This document shows positions 34,301 through 43,391 of a DNA stretch of 64,000 bases, piece by piece (within the stretch, counting starts at the first letter, position 1; the number at the start of each line of letters is the position of its first letter). The stretch spans positions 9,985,501 through 10,049,500 of the forward strand of contig NC_020126.1 of the NCBI RefSeq assembly GCF_000331735.1, given 5' to 3'. The position numbers and the translations under genes were made by a program. The notes below the pieces were generated by a model. The model searched no databases. It was given only the letters and a program-made list of their open reading frames with translations, and had not been told where the DNA came from. This DNA comes from Myxococcus stipitatus DSM 14675 (lineage in GTDB: Bacteria; Myxococcota; Myxococcia; Myxococcales; Myxococcaceae).

Positions 34301-34840
34301 TCAGTGCGGGTGCTGGTCATGAGCAGGGGCCGGCGTAGCGCCACCCGAGTGCCCCGTGTGTCCATCGTGAGGATTCGTCTTCTTCGCGTCCTGGCCGTGG
34401 CCGGCGGGGTCGCTCGAGCCCTTCTTCTCGGCACCGCCACCGTTCGGCATCACGTGGCCGGAGTGGTCTCCCGCGCTCTTGTTCACGGAGCCACCGCCCT
34501 GCGGCATCGCGTGGCCGGAGTGGTCTCCCGCGCTCTTGTTCGCGCCACCGCCGTGGTTCATGTGATGCCCGCCGTGCCCGCTCGCACCCTCGCTCGTGGC
34601 GCCACCACCATGGTGGCCGTGGTGTCCGTGGCCGCCGCCCTGCCCCACGGCCGAGGGCACCGCCCCAGCCGGGGCAAGCAGCGGGTCCGCATCGGCGAGC
34701 ACCGCGACCGCATCCGCCCGAGGCGCTTCCTCGGCGCGAAGGGAGGCGGGAGACGCGGGGTTCGCGTCGAGCTCGGCCCACGGGGTGGACGCACAGGCGG
34801 AGAGGGGCGCCAGGAAGGAGAGTACGAGGAGCTTCTTCAT
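34301..34840 (-). CDS. His/Met/Gly-rich putative copper-binding lipoprotein
   Basis: A 179-residue protein with a lipoprotein signal (MKKLLVLSFLAPLSAC). After an Ala/Pro/Glu-rich spacer the rest is His- and Gly-rich: GGGHGHHGHHGGG, GHGGHHMNHGGG, and two copies of NKSAGDHSGH(A/V)MP separated by 57 bases at DNA level. It ends HDQHPH. The composition points to a copper sponge or carrier at the outer membrane; no fold is apparent. AAGGAA lies 8 nt before the ATG. It has its own predicted ECF promoter (34883-34909) and probably also receives read-through from the cupredoxin gene. Confidence 0.8.
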   Translation of the reverse strand: MKKLLVLSFLAPLSACASTPWAELDANPASPASLRAEEAPRADAVAVLADADPLLAPAGAVPSAVGQGGGHGHHGHHGGGATSEGASGHGGHHMNHGGGANKSAGDHSGHAMPQGGGSVNKSAGDHSGHVMPNGGGAEKKGSSDPAGHGQDAKKTNPHDGHTGHSGGATPAPAHDQHPH

Positions 34841-34882
34841 GATGAGGTTCCTTGAGGGGCTTCTGTCCCTTGCGAGCCCGCT

Positions 34883-34909
34883 AACGAGAGAGCCACCGCG
34901 GAATTACAG
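34883..34909 (-). promoter_or_regulatory. predicted ECF-type copper promoter for the His-rich lipoprotein
   Basis: Read on the minus strand: CTGTAA (34909-34904), 17 bases, then CGTTAG starting at 34886. It is 43 nt before the gene start and lies in the 78-bp gap after the cupredoxin gene. Same architecture as the other three copper-locus sites. Confidence 0.72.
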
Positions 34910-34918
34910 GGGCCTTTC

Positions 34919-35299
34919 TCACGCCTCCGCGATGAGGCGGCCGCGCAGCATGTTCATGCCGCACGTGAAGTCGTATGCACCCTCCTTGAGGGCCGGCAGG
35001 TCGATGCTCACCACCCGCCCCGTCGGCAGCGTGCGCGAGACCCCCAGGTCCCCCAGCACGAACTGCTCCGAGCAAGCCGAACGGTCCGTGCGCAGCACGT
35101 TGAGCTTCACCGGCATCCCCGCGCGAACCACGATGCGGTCGGGCCGGTAACCCCCATCCACCATCAGGTCCACCTGCTGCGTGCCGCCCGTCTCGCTCTT
35201 CGCCCGCGTGCGCTGACGCGGCCCGAAGAAGAACAACGCCGTCCCCGCCGCCGCCACCAGACTGCTCGCCACCACCATCACTTCCGTCGTGTCCAACAT
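34919..35299 (-). CDS. membrane-anchored cupredoxin-like protein
   Basis: A 126-residue protein. One N-terminal membrane segment (MVVASSLVAAAGTALFFFG, about 8-26) precedes a cupredoxin-like domain with VDGGYRPDRIVVRAGMPVKL, a Cys in DRSACSEQF, and the copper loop FTCGMNM near the C-terminus. The layout matches cupredoxin_1 proteins found with copper ATPases and oxidases. It should bind copper at the outer face of the inner membrane. GGGAGA precedes the ATG. It is the first gene of the copper operon that continues to the CorE-like sigma gene. Confidence 0.82.
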   Translation of the reverse strand: MLDTTEVMVVASSLVAAAGTALFFFGPRQRTRAKSETGGTQQVDLMVDGGYRPDRIVVRAGMPVKLNVLRTDRSACSEQFVLGDLGVSRTLPTGRVVSIDLPALKEGAYDFTCGMNMLRGRLIAEA

Positions 35300-35380
35300 G
35301 GCCGTCTCCCAAGCAGGGCTGTCGTGCGACACACCCGGGAACACCTCGCGTCCCGGCGTTTCGCCGCCTTCATCCCCACT

Positions 35381-35407
35381 AACGAGCGCCCCCCAGCGCT
35401 CTTACAC
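35381..35407 (-). promoter_or_regulatory. predicted ECF-type copper promoter for the cupredoxin-led operon
   Basis: On the minus strand: GTGTAA (35407-35402), 17 bases, then CGTTAGTGGGG starting at 35384. It lies 81 nt upstream of the cupredoxin ATG. Its -10 side matches the copA promoter over CGTT(A/G)GTGGGG. Confidence 0.72.
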
Positions 35408-35446
35408 GCCCCTCGAAATCCGAGCGCCTCGGCCATCCCACTCCCC

Positions 35447-35496
35447 TTGACGTTCTAGGGGAGCCCCCCTACTCTCCCCCAGACACTCTAGGGGAG
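35447..35496 (+). promoter_or_regulatory. sigma-70-type promoter and tandem operator boxes of the PadR gene
   Basis: TTGACG (35447-35452) and TACTCT (35470-35475) are separated by 17 bases, a near-consensus housekeeping promoter. A direct repeat TCTAGGGGAG occurs at 35454-35463 (in the spacer) and at 35487-35496 (overlapping the ribosome-binding site), 33 bases apart, about three helical turns. PadR proteins commonly autorepress, so these boxes are likely its operators. Confidence 0.65.
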
Positions 35497-35503
35497 TCAC
35501 GAG

Positions 35504-35845
35504 ATGCGAATCGACCTGCTCCAGGGGACGCTGGACATGCTCATCCTCAAGGCGCTCACGGGCGGGCCGATGCACGGCTACGCGGTGACCAGCTGGCTCC
35601 AGCGGACGACGGACGACGCGCTCCAGGTGGAGGAGGGCTCCCTGTATCCCGCGCTCCACCGCATGACGAAGCGAGGCTGGGTGAAGTCCGATTGGGGTGT
35701 CTCGGAGAACAACCGCCGCGCCCGCTTCTACACCCTCACCGCGGAGGGACGGCGGCAGCTCAAGGAAGAGTCCTCCTCCTGGGCGCGGCTGACGGAGGCC
35801 GTGGCCAAGGTCCTCCATTCCCGTCCCGCGACACAGGTCGCCTGA
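35504..35845 (+). CDS. PadR family transcriptional regulator
   Basis: A 113-residue winged-helix protein. It opens with LLQGTLDMLILKALTGGPMHGYAV, has the wing region VEEGSLYPALHRMTKRGWVKSDWG and the typical RRARFYTLTAEGRRQL. It should be a dimeric repressor. It is placed 18 nt before an ADOP-type permease gene, the standard PadR-permease pairing of acidobacteria and myxobacteria, and probably controls both genes. Confidence 0.92.
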   Translation: MRIDLLQGTLDMLILKALTGGPMHGYAVTSWLQRTTDDALQVEEGSLYPALHRMTKRGWVKSDWGVSENNRRARFYTLTAEGRRQLKEESSSWARLTEAVAKVLHSRPATQVA

Positions 35846-35863
35846 GCCAAGGAGACACGGGTC

Positions 35864-38569
35864 ATGGGCTGGATGGTGGACCGCTACCGCACCTTGCGCT
35901 CCCTGGTGTGGCGCGAGCGACTCGAGGACGACGTGGCGGAGGAGCTGGAGTTCCACCTCGCCATGCGCACCGACGAGCTCGTCGCCCAGGGGATGTCACC
36001 CGAGCAAGCCCGAGCCGAGGCACTCCGACGCTTCGGCGACGTCGACACCTATCGGAGACAGACTCACGTGATTGACCAGGACATGGCACACGAGCGGCGG
36101 CGCATCGAGCTGTGGGACATGGTCCAACGCGAGACGCGCCAGGCCCTGCGCTCACTCGCACGCAGCCCGACCTTCGCGGTGATGACGGTGCTCACGCTGG
36201 CGCTCGGCCTCGGCGCGACGACGGCGCTCTACTCGGTGGTGGACGCGGTGGTCCTCCGCCCGCTGCCCTACACCGCGCCCGAGCAACTCGTCTCGCTCGA
36301 CAGCCGCGTGCCTGGAGTCGCCCCCGATGCCCGCTGGGGCCTCTCCGAAGCGGGCTTCTTCTACTTCGCGCGGGAGGCCCCCAGCCTCGCGAGCCTGGGC
36401 GTGTTCTCCGCGAGGAGCGCGAGCCTCGCCAGTGACGCGGGCCCCGTGCGCGTGGACACCGCCTGGGTGAGCGCGAGCATGATGGACGTGCTGCGCGCCC
36501 AGCCCGCGCTCGGCCGCCTCATCCCGCAGGGGAGTGACCTTCCTGGCGCGCCCCGCATCGCGGTCCTCGGTCACGCCTTCTGGGTCCGGCAGTACGGCGG
36601 GGACCCTCGTGTGCTGGGCACCGTGGTCCGCCTGGATGACGTGCCCACCGAAATCATCGGCGTCATGCCCCCCGGACTCCACCTGCCGGAGAGCACCGTG
36701 GACGTCTGGGCACCGCTCACGCTCGACCCCGCGCGGCCTCCCGTGAATGCGCACTGGTTGCAGGGCGTGGGCCGGCTTCGGGACGGCGTCCCGGTGGCGC
36801 GGGCCCAGGCGGAGCTCACCGGGCTCGACAGGCGCCTCCCCGAGGTCTTCCCCAGCGCATACAGCGAGGAGTTCATGCGCCAGAAGGGCTTCGCCACGGA
36901 CGTCACCCCGCTCAAGCAGCATGTGCTGGGCGACGTGGACCGCGTCCTCTGGATTCTCTTCGGCGCTGTGGGCCTGGTGCTCCTCATCGCGTGCGCCAAC
37001 GTGGCCAACCTCTTCCTCGTGCGAGCCGAGAGCCGTCGCCGTGAGCTGGCCGTGCGCTCCGCCCTCGGCGCCGCGCGCGCGGACCTGTCCTGGCACGCGC
37101 TCACCGAGAGCCTGCTGCTGTGCCTGGTGGCGGGCGTGCTCGGTCTTCTCCTCGCGTGGAGCGCGCTGCGGGTGCTGACCGTCCTTGCCCCCGACCACCT
37201 GCCGCGCCTGGTCGAGGTGGGGCTGGATGCCCACGGCGTCGCCTTCACCTTCGCCATCTCCCTCGTCGCGGGAGTCATCTTCGGCCTCTTCCCGCTGACG
37301 CAGCTGGGGCGGAGCCTGAGCGCGCTGCGCGAGTCGGGGCGTGGGCTGACGTCCTCGCGTCGCCGCAACCTCGTGCGCTGGGGCATGGTGGTGGGGCAGA
37401 TGGGGCTCGCGGTGGTGTTGCTCACGGCGGCGGGACTCATGCTGCGCAGCTTCTGGGGGCTCTATCATGTCGACTCCGGGCTCAAGACCGAGTCCGCGCT
37501 CACCTTCGACTTCGTCCTGCCCGCGACGCGCTACGCGAACTATGACGCGGCCAATCGCTTTCATCGGGAGCTGCTCACGCGGCTGGAAGCAGTGCCGGGT
37601 GTCACCCACGCCGGCGCCATCTCGCGGCTTCCGCTGCGCGACTTCAGCGGCTGCGCCGCCCTCTTCACCGAGGAGCAAGGCCCCCTCGGCGACGACTCCG
37701 TCTGTCTGCCGACACCGAGCGCCGCGCCCGGCGCCTTCGCGTCCCTGGGCATCCCGCTGCTCGAGGGCCGGGAGTTCACCTGGGAGGACCTCGACGGCAA
37801 GGCGGATGGCGTGGTGGTGACGAAGGCGCTCGCCGAGCGCTTCTGGCCGGGCCAGGACCCGCTCGGCAAGGGCCTCCGCGGCAACGGCCACGAGCCGCCG
37901 TACTACCGCGTCATCGGCGTGACGGGTGACGTCCGCGCGCAGGGCTTGGACAAGCCGCCCACGCAGGCCGTCTTCTTCCCGCTCGCGCCCGCGGAGAACC
38001 TCCCGTTGTGGGGGCCCTCCCGCGTGATGAGCGTCGTCATCCGCACGTCCACCTCGCAGCCCGAGCAGCTCGCGTCCGTGGTGCGGAGCCTCATGAAGGA
38101 GCTCGACGCCACCGTGCCCGTCGCGAATCTGGAGACGCTGGACCGCGTGGTGCGCCAATCCCCCTCGGTGGCGAGGGCCACCTTCTCCCTGCTGCTCCTC
38201 GGCATCGCGGGCGGCATGGCCCTCTTGCTGAGCGCGGTGGGGCTCTACGGTGTCATCAGCTTCATCGTCGGCCAGCGCCGGGGAGAGATTGGCATCCGGG
38301 TGGCACTGGGTGCGCGGGCAAGCCAGGTGGCGGGCATGGTGGTGTTCCAGGTGCTGCGCTTCGCCGGGCTCGGAATCGTGCTGGGCCTCGTGGCCGCGCT
38401 GTCGATGAGCCACCTGCTCTCCGCGCTGCTCTTCGAGGTGAGCCCCACGGACCCCTTCGTCCTCGCGGGAGTCTGCGCGTTGCTCATCCTCATCGCCGTG
38501 CTCGCCAGCTACGGCCCCGCCCGCCGCGCCTCGCGCGTGGACCCGGCCGAGGTGCTCCGCTCCGAGTAG
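35864..38569 (+). CDS. ADOP-family ABC transporter permease (FtsX/MacB type)
   Basis: A 901-residue membrane protein. The N-terminal prefix domain (about 1-85) has LEDDVAEELEFHLAMRTDEL and EALRRFGDVD, typical of the Acidobacterial duplicated orphan permease (ADOP) family. Then come two copies of a MacB periplasmic domain plus FtsX permease. The first FtsX region holds VLLIACANVANLFLVRAESRRRE; the last has RGEIGIRVALGARASQV. About eight membrane helices are expected. ADOP proteins lack a fixed ATPase and may act in peptide or lipid extrusion or envelope stress. CAAGGAGACACGGGTC precedes the ATG. Co-transcribed with padR. Confidence 0.9.
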   Translation: MGWMVDRYRTLRSLVWRERLEDDVAEELEFHLAMRTDELVAQGMSPEQARAEALRRFGDVDTYRRQTHVIDQDMAHERRRIELWDMVQRETRQALRSLARSPTFAVMTVLTLALGLGATTALYSVVDAVVLRPLPYTAPEQLVSLDSRVPGVAPDARWGLSEAGFFYFAREAPSLASLGVFSARSASLASDAGPVRVDTAWVSASMMDVLRAQPALGRLIPQGSDLPGAPRIAVLGHAFWVRQYGGDPRVLGTVVRLDDVPTEIIGVMPPGLHLPESTVDVWAPLTLDPARPPVNAHWLQGVGRLRDGVPVARAQAELTGLDRRLPEVFPSAYSEEFMRQKGFATDVTPLKQHVLGDVDRVLWILFGAVGLVLLIACANVANLFLVRAESRRRELAVRSALGAARADLSWHALTESLLLCLVAGVLGLLLAWSALRVLTVLAPDHLPRLVEVGLDAHGVAFTFAISLVAGVIFGLFPLTQLGRSLSALRESGRGLTSSRRRNLVRWGMVVGQMGLAVVLLTAAGLMLRSFWGLYHVDSGLKTESALTFDFVLPATRYANYDAANRFHRELLTRLEAVPGVTHAGAISRLPLRDFSGCAALFTEEQGPLGDDSVCLPTPSAAPGAFASLGIPLLEGREFTWEDLDGKADGVVVTKALAERFWPGQDPLGKGLRGNGHEPPYYRVIGVTGDVRAQGLDKPPTQAVFFPLAPAENLPLWGPSRVMSVVIRTSTSQPEQLASVVRSLMKELDATVPVANLETLDRVVRQSPSVARATFSLLLLGIAGGMALLLSAVGLYGVISFIVGQRRGEIGIRVALGARASQVAGMVVFQVLRFAGLGIVLGLVAALSMSHLLSALLFEVSPTDPFVLAGVCALLILIAVLASYGPARRASRVDPAEVLRSE

Positions 38570-38579
38570 CACGACACGA

Positions 38580-38614
38580 GCGCCACGGCCCCCTCCAGGA
38601 GAGGACCGTGGCGC
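38580..38614. terminator. hairpin between convergent permease and copper ATPase
   Basis: Perfect 9-bp arms (GCGCCACGG / CCGTGGCGC) with a 17-nt loop, between the two stops. Confidence 0.65.
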
Positions 38615-38630
38615 CGTGCACGACCGCGGC

Positions 38631-40913
38631 TCAAGCCACCGACTGCGCCGCGGGCAGGCGCAGGCTGCGCAGCCGCAGGCTGTTGAGCAGCACCGACACG
38701 CTCGACAGCGACATCGCCAGGCTCGCCAGCATGGGCGACAGCAGCCAGCCCGTCATCCCGTACAGCAGCCCCGCCGCCACCGGGATGCCCAGGGCGTTGT
38801 AGAGGAACGCCCAGAACAGGTTCTGCCGAATCACGCCCATCGTGGAGCGGGCCAGCCCCAGCGCCGCGGGCAGTCCCCTCAAGTCAGAGCGCAGCAGCGC
38901 GACCCCCGCCGCATCCCGAGCCACATCCGTCCCCGTCCCCATCGCCACGCCCAGGTCCGCCTGGGCCAGGGCCGGCGCGTCGTTGATGCCATCACCCACC
39001 ATGGCCACCTTGCGCCCCTCCGCCTGGAGCGTGCGGACCACGTGCGCCTTGCCCTCCGGCAACACCCCGGCGAACACCCGGTCGATGCCCAGCTTCCGCG
39101 CCACTCGCGACGCGGGGCCCTCGTGGTCACCCGTGAGCATCACCACGTGCATGCCCATGTTCCGCAGCGCCTGCATCGCCGACGCGGCCTCCTCGCGCTC
39201 CGCATCCGCGATGCCGATGGCCCCCACCCACGTCCCATCCACCGCCACCAACACCGGCGTCTGTCCATCCGACGTGAGCGCCTGCTCCGCCTCCGCGCTC
39301 CCGGACACACCGTGCCGCTCCATCATCCGCCGGCTGCCCACGAACACGCGGCGACCGTCGACCATCGCCTCCACCCCATGGCCCGGCGTCGCGGTGAACG
39401 ACTCGGGCTTGCCCACCTTCAGCCCCCGCGCCACCGCCTCCGCGACCACCGCCCGAGCCAGCGGGTGCTCGCTGCCGGACTCCGCCCCCGCCGTCAGCGC
39501 CAGCACGTCCTGCTCCGTCATCGCCCCCGAGGTGATGATGCGCACCACGGCCGGGCGCCCCTGCGTCAGCGTCCCCGTCTTGTCGAGCACCACCGTGTCG
39601 ATGTGGCTGGCCCCTTCCAACGACGCCGCGCTCTTCACCAGCACCCCCAACTGCGCGCCGCGCCCCATGCCCACCATCAGCGCCGCGGGCGTCGCGAGGC
39701 CCAGCGCGCAAGGGCAGGCGATGACCAGCACCGCCACCGTGTTGAGCACCGCCATCGTCAGGCGCGTCTCCTCGGGAGCCAGCACGAACCACGCCGCGAA
39801 GGTGGCGATGGCGATGAGCAGCACCACCGGCGTGAAGACCCCACTCACCACATCCGCCAGCCGCGCGATGGGCGCCTTGGTCCCCTGCGCCCGCTCCACC
39901 ACCTGGACAATCTGCTGGAGCGCCGTGTCCGTACCCACCTTCGCCGCGCGGAAGACCAGCCGGCCCGTGCCGTTCATCGTCCCCGCGAAGACCTCCGCGC
40001 CCGCCGTCTTCCCCACCGGCAGGCTCTCACCGGTGAGCATCGACTCGTCCACCGACGACGCGCCGTCCACCACGGAGCCGTCGACCGGAATGGACTGCCC
40101 CGGACGCACCACCACCTCGTCCCCCACCCGCACCTGCGACAGCGACACCTCGCGCTCGACACCGTCTCGCAACACGGTGGCATTGGCCGGAGCCAGCGCC
40201 TGCAAGCGCCGGATGGCATCTCCCGCGCGGGTGCGAGCCCGCGACTCCAGGAAGCGGCCCAGCAGCACGAAGCCAATCACCGCGGCGGCGGCCTCGAAGT
40301 AGACGGGCAGCGCCGCGCCGTGGTCGCCGTGGCCCGCGTGCTCGCCGGACGCCCCGAGCGTCGGCCACCCGGTGGCCACCACCGAGTAGAGGAACGCCGT
40401 CCCCGTCCCCAGCGCGACCAGCACGTTCATGTCCGCGGACCGGTGCCGCAGCGCGGCCCACGCCGCCTTGAAGATGGGCGCGCCGCTGTACGCGATGACC
40501 GGCAACGTCAGGAGCAACTGCACCCAGTTGGAGCCCGGGAAGTCCAAGGCCCCGTGCGACATGGCCAGCACCACCACCGGCAGGCCGAAGAGCACCGCCA
40601 CCGCCAGCCGGCGGCGCAGGCCCTTCTCCTCGGCGGAGTCCGCTTCGCTGGCGCCCTCCGACTTCGGCACCTCGGCCTGATAGCCCGCGCTCGCGACGGC
40701 CTCGGTCAGGGCGTTGACGGAGGTCGTCTTCGCGTCGAAGACCACACTCGCCTTGCGGGTGGCGAAGTTGACGCTGCACTCCTGCACACCCTCCAGCTCG
40801 CTCAAGGTGCGCTCCACCCGGCGCGCGCAGGCGGCGCACGTCATGCCCGACACGGCGAGGTCCATGCGCTCCAGGGCGCCAGACAGGGAGGGAGATGTCT
40901 CAACGGCGTTCAT
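38631..40913 (-). CDS. copA: copper-translocating P1B-type ATPase
   Basis: A 760-residue P-type ATPase with one N-terminal HMA domain (GMTCAAC, 23-29), eight predicted membrane helices, the actuator motif TGES, the membrane metal site CPC (in [13 protein letters not shown]), phosphorylation motif DKTGT, SEHPLA, TGDH and [10 protein letters not shown]. The last helices contain [12 protein letters not shown], as in Cu(I) exporters. A His-rich stretch ([10 protein letters not shown]) sits in an extracytoplasmic loop. It should pump Cu(I) out of the cytoplasm. AGGAGG lies 7 nt before ATG 40913. Its promoter matches the copper ECF signature. It resembles CopB of M. xanthus in being a CorE-type target, by inference. 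Confidence 0.94.
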   Translation of the reverse strand: MNAVETSPSLSGALERMDLAVSGMTCAACARRVERTLSELEGVQECSVNFATRKASVVFDAKTTSVNALTEAVASAGYQAEVPKSEGASEADSAEEKGLRRRLAVAVLFGLPVVVLAMSHGALDFPGSNWVQLLLTLPVIAYSGAPIFKAAWAALRHRSADMNVLVALGTGTAFLYSVVATGWPTLGASGEHAGHGDHGAALPVYFEAAAAVIGFVLLGRFLESRARTRAGDAIRRLQALAPANATVLRDGVEREVSLSQVRVGDEVVVRPGQSIPVDGSVVDGASSVDESMLTGESLPVGKTAGAEVFAGTMNGTGRLVFRAAKVGTDTALQQIVQVVERAQGTKAPIARLADVVSGVFTPVVLLIAIATFAAWFVLAPEETRLTMAVLNTVAVLVIACPCALGLATPAALMVGMGRGAQLGVLVKSAASLEGASHIDTVVLDKTGTLTQGRPAVVRIITSGAMTEQDVLALTAGAESGSEHPLARAVVAEAVARGLKVGKPESFTATPGHGVEAMVDGRRVFVGSRRMMERHGVSGSAEAEQALTSDGQTPVLVAVDGTWVGAIGIADAEREEAASAMQALRNMGMHVVMLTGDHEGPASRVARKLGIDRVFAGVLPEGKAHVVRTLQAEGRKVAMVGDGINDAPALAQADLGVAMGTGTDVARDAAGVALLRSDLRGLPAALGLARSTMGVIRQNLFWAFLYNALGIPVAAGLLYGMTGWLLSPMLASLAMSLSSVSVLLNSLRLRSLRLPAAQSVA

Positions 40914-40953
40914 GGGATTCCTCCTGCCCGCCATCAAGCGGGCCTACCCCACC

Positions 40954-40980
40954 AACGCGGCACCTCCCGGCGAATTACAC
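40954..40980 (-). promoter_or_regulatory. predicted ECF-type copper promoter for the copper ATPase
   Basis: On the minus strand: GTGTAA (40980-40975), 17 bases, then CGTTGGTGGGG starting at 40957. It lies 40 nt upstream of the copA ATG. Confidence 0.75.
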
Positions 40981-41135
40981 CCGCCCATGTCCGGCCGTTC
41001 GTTCTCCTCTGGGATTGCCACGGAACCGTCATGGTCAACGGGCGAGCCCGCCTGTTTCAGATGCCCGCGACGGACGACAGCACCCACCCGGTTCTGCAAC
41101 ATGCGCGTGCCACAATGAGCCCCGTGAGAGCCCCC

Positions 41136-43337
41136 ATGATGAAAGCCCTGTTCACCGCCCTGGTCCTGTTGAGCGCGCCGGTCGTGGCTCAACCGAAGCC
41201 CACCCCCCCAGCACCCGCGGACACCTTCTTCCGCCAACTCCTGGAGACACGCTTCTTCAACAGCGGCCGGCCCTCGGGCGTCACCCTCGCCCCGGACGAG
41301 AAGACGGTCTTCTTCCTCCGCAACTCCCCCACCTCCAAGGCGCTCTCGCTCTTCGCCTTCGACGTGGCCACGCAGGAGACGCGGGAGCTGCTCACGCCCG
41401 CCGCCCTCCTCAAGGGCGCCGACGAGAAGCTCTCCCCGGAGGAGCAGGCGCGGCGTGAGCGCATGCGAGTCACCTCGCGAGGCTTCTCCTCCTTCGCCCT
41501 GTCCGAGGATGGCGCGAACCTCCTCGTGGGCCTGTCCGGCAAGCTGTACGTCGTCGCACGCGCGAGCGGAAAGGTGACGGAGCTCCAGACGGGCCCCGGC
41601 GTCATCGACCCGCGCTTCGCTCCGACGGGCACGCAGGTGGGCTACGTCCGCGAGCACGATGTCTACCGCCTGGACCTGGCCACCAACACCGAGCGCCGAG
41701 TCACGCAAGGCGGCACCCCCGAGAAGACCCACGGCCTGGCCGAGTTCATCGCCCAGGAGGAGATGGGCCGCTACACCGGCTACTGGTGGAGCCCGGACGC
41801 GAAGCTGCTCGCGTACACGGAGGCGGACACCTCCGGCGTGGAGAAGCTCGCCATCGCGAACACCACCACGCCCGAGGCGAGCGCGCGGCGGCTCTCCTAT
41901 CCCCGCGCGGGAACGGCCAACGCCCAGGTGCGCCTGGGGCTCATCTCCGCCAACGGAGGCAAGACGACGTGGGTGCGCTGGGACGCGGCGAAGTATCCCT
42001 ACCTGGCCACGGTGAAGTGGCCCGCGAAGGGGCCGCTGACGGTGCTGGTGCAGAACCGCACGCAGACCGAGGAGGTCCTCCTCGCGGTGGACGTGAAGAC
42101 GGGCCGCACCACGCCCCTGCACGTGGAGACGGACGAGGCCTGGCTCAACCTGGACCAGACCTTCCCGCACTGGCTCTCGGATGGCAGCGGCTTTCTCTGG
42201 CGCACCGAGCGCAACGGCTCCGCGGAGCTGGAGCTGCGCGACACCACGGGCAAGCTCGTGCGCTCGCTCGTCCCGCCCGGGGCCGGCTTCTCGTCGCTGG
42301 CGGCCTATGTGGAGGGCGAGGAGACGGTCTACTTCAACGGCGGCACCTCCACCCCGGAGAGCTACCTGTGGCGCGTGCGCAAGGGCCAGGCCCCCACGCG
42401 TGTCACCACCGGCGGCCCCGCCCTGGAGTGGGGACGTGTCTCCAAGAACGGCGCCCTCATCGTCGTCACCTCCGAGGGCCCCACGAGCATGAAGTCCTCC
42501 TCCGTGCTGAAGGGGGACGGCACGCGGCTGGGGGAGCTGCCCTCGCTGGCGACGGAGCCTCCCTTCAAGCCTCGGCTGGAGGTGCGCCAGGTGGGCACCG
42601 GCAAGGACCGCTACGCCACCTCGCTGGTGCGTCCGCGCGACGCGAAGCCCGGGGTGAAGCTGCCCGTCATCGTGGAGGTCTACGGGGGCCCCGAGACGCA
42701 GATGGTGCGGCAGAGCATGGCGCAGAGCCTCGTCGCGCAGTGGATGGCGGACCAGGGCTTCATCGTCGTGCGGCTCGACGCGCGCGGGGCCTCACCGCTG
42801 GCCGACCGCAAGCTGCGCAAGCCCAAGTACGACTTCGCCCGGGTGCTGCTCGACGAGCAGGTGGTCGCGCTGCGGGAGCTGGCCAAGGTGGTGCCGGAGC
42901 TGGACTTGAACCGCGTGGGCATCACCGGCGGAAGCCACGGCGGCTACATGTCCGCGCTGGCGGTGCTCACCCGGCCGGAGGTCTTCAAGGCCGCGGTGGC
43001 CGTGTCCGCCGTGACGGACTGGCGCGACTACGACACCCACCTGACGGAGCGCTTCCTGGGCCTGCCCGGCGAGAATCCCCAGGCCTACGAGCAGAGCTCG
43101 CTGCTCACGCACGTGAAGGCCGGACAGCCCATGGGCAAGCTGATGGTCATCCACGGCACCGCGGACGACAACGTCTTCTTCTTCCACGCCCTCAAGCTGT
43201 CGGACGCGCTGTTCCGCGCCGGCCAACCCCATGAGTTCCTGCCACTCCATGGCATCTCACACATGGTGTTCGCGGACCCGCTCGTGGCCGAGCGCATGTA
43301 CGAAGAGACCCTGCGCTACTTCAAGCAGAACCTCTGA
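41136..43337 (+). CDS. S9 family prolyl oligopeptidase (dipeptidyl peptidase IV type), secreted
   Basis: A 733-residue protein with a signal peptide (MMKALFTALVLLSAPVVAQ), a beta-propeller domain (about 40-480; the DPP-IV hallmark AEFIAQEEMGRYTGYWWSPD near 210) and a C-terminal alpha/beta-hydrolase domain. The catalytic residues are Ser in GGSHGGYMS, Asp in HGTADDNVFF and His in LHGISHMVF. It should release X-Pro dipeptides from peptides outside the cytoplasm. The start is uncertain: ATG 41115, 41136 and 41139 are all in frame, and none has a strong ribosome-binding site. Confidence 0.92.
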   Translation: MMKALFTALVLLSAPVVAQPKPTPPAPADTFFRQLLETRFFNSGRPSGVTLAPDEKTVFFLRNSPTSKALSLFAFDVATQETRELLTPAALLKGADEKLSPEEQARRERMRVTSRGFSSFALSEDGANLLVGLSGKLYVVARASGKVTELQTGPGVIDPRFAPTGTQVGYVREHDVYRLDLATNTERRVTQGGTPEKTHGLAEFIAQEEMGRYTGYWWSPDAKLLAYTEADTSGVEKLAIANTTTPEASARRLSYPRAGTANAQVRLGLISANGGKTTWVRWDAAKYPYLATVKWPAKGPLTVLVQNRTQTEEVLLAVDVKTGRTTPLHVETDEAWLNLDQTFPHWLSDGSGFLWRTERNGSAELELRDTTGKLVRSLVPPGAGFSSLAAYVEGEETVYFNGGTSTPESYLWRVRKGQAPTRVTTGGPALEWGRVSKNGALIVVTSEGPTSMKSSSVLKGDGTRLGELPSLATEPPFKPRLEVRQVGTGKDRYATSLVRPRDAKPGVKLPVIVEVYGGPETQMVRQSMAQSLVAQWMADQGFIVVRLDARGASPLADRKLRKPKYDFARVLLDEQVVALRELAKVVPELDLNRVGITGGSHGGYMSALAVLTRPEVFKAAVAVSAVTDWRDYDTHLTERFLGLPGENPQAYEQSSLLTHVKAGQPMGKLMVIHGTADDNVFFFHALKLSDALFRAGQPHEFLPLHGISHMVFADPLVAERMYEETLRYFKQNL

Positions 43338-43346
43338 GGCGATGGC

Positions 43347-43377
43347 GCGCCCCGTCCGCGGAATGAGGACGGGGCGC
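43347..43377. terminator. bidirectional terminator
   Basis: Perfect 11-bp arms (GCGCCCCGTCC / GGACGGGGCGC) with a 9-nt loop, between the convergent S9 and M16 genes. Confidence 0.78.
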
Positions 43378-43391
43378 TCCACCAGGCTTCA

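Noticed and set aside
36152-38572. Long minus-strand open frame opposite the ADOP permease
   Set aside because: Composition (His, Arg, Glu, Gln repeats) is that of a reverse-complement shadow; the plus strand carries clear domains.
38616-41115. Very long + strand open frame opposite the copper ATPase, continuous with the S9 peptidase frame
   Set aside because: It is antisense to copA, His/Arg-rich in the way expected of a GC-rich shadow frame, and the real S9 gene has its signal peptide at 41136.
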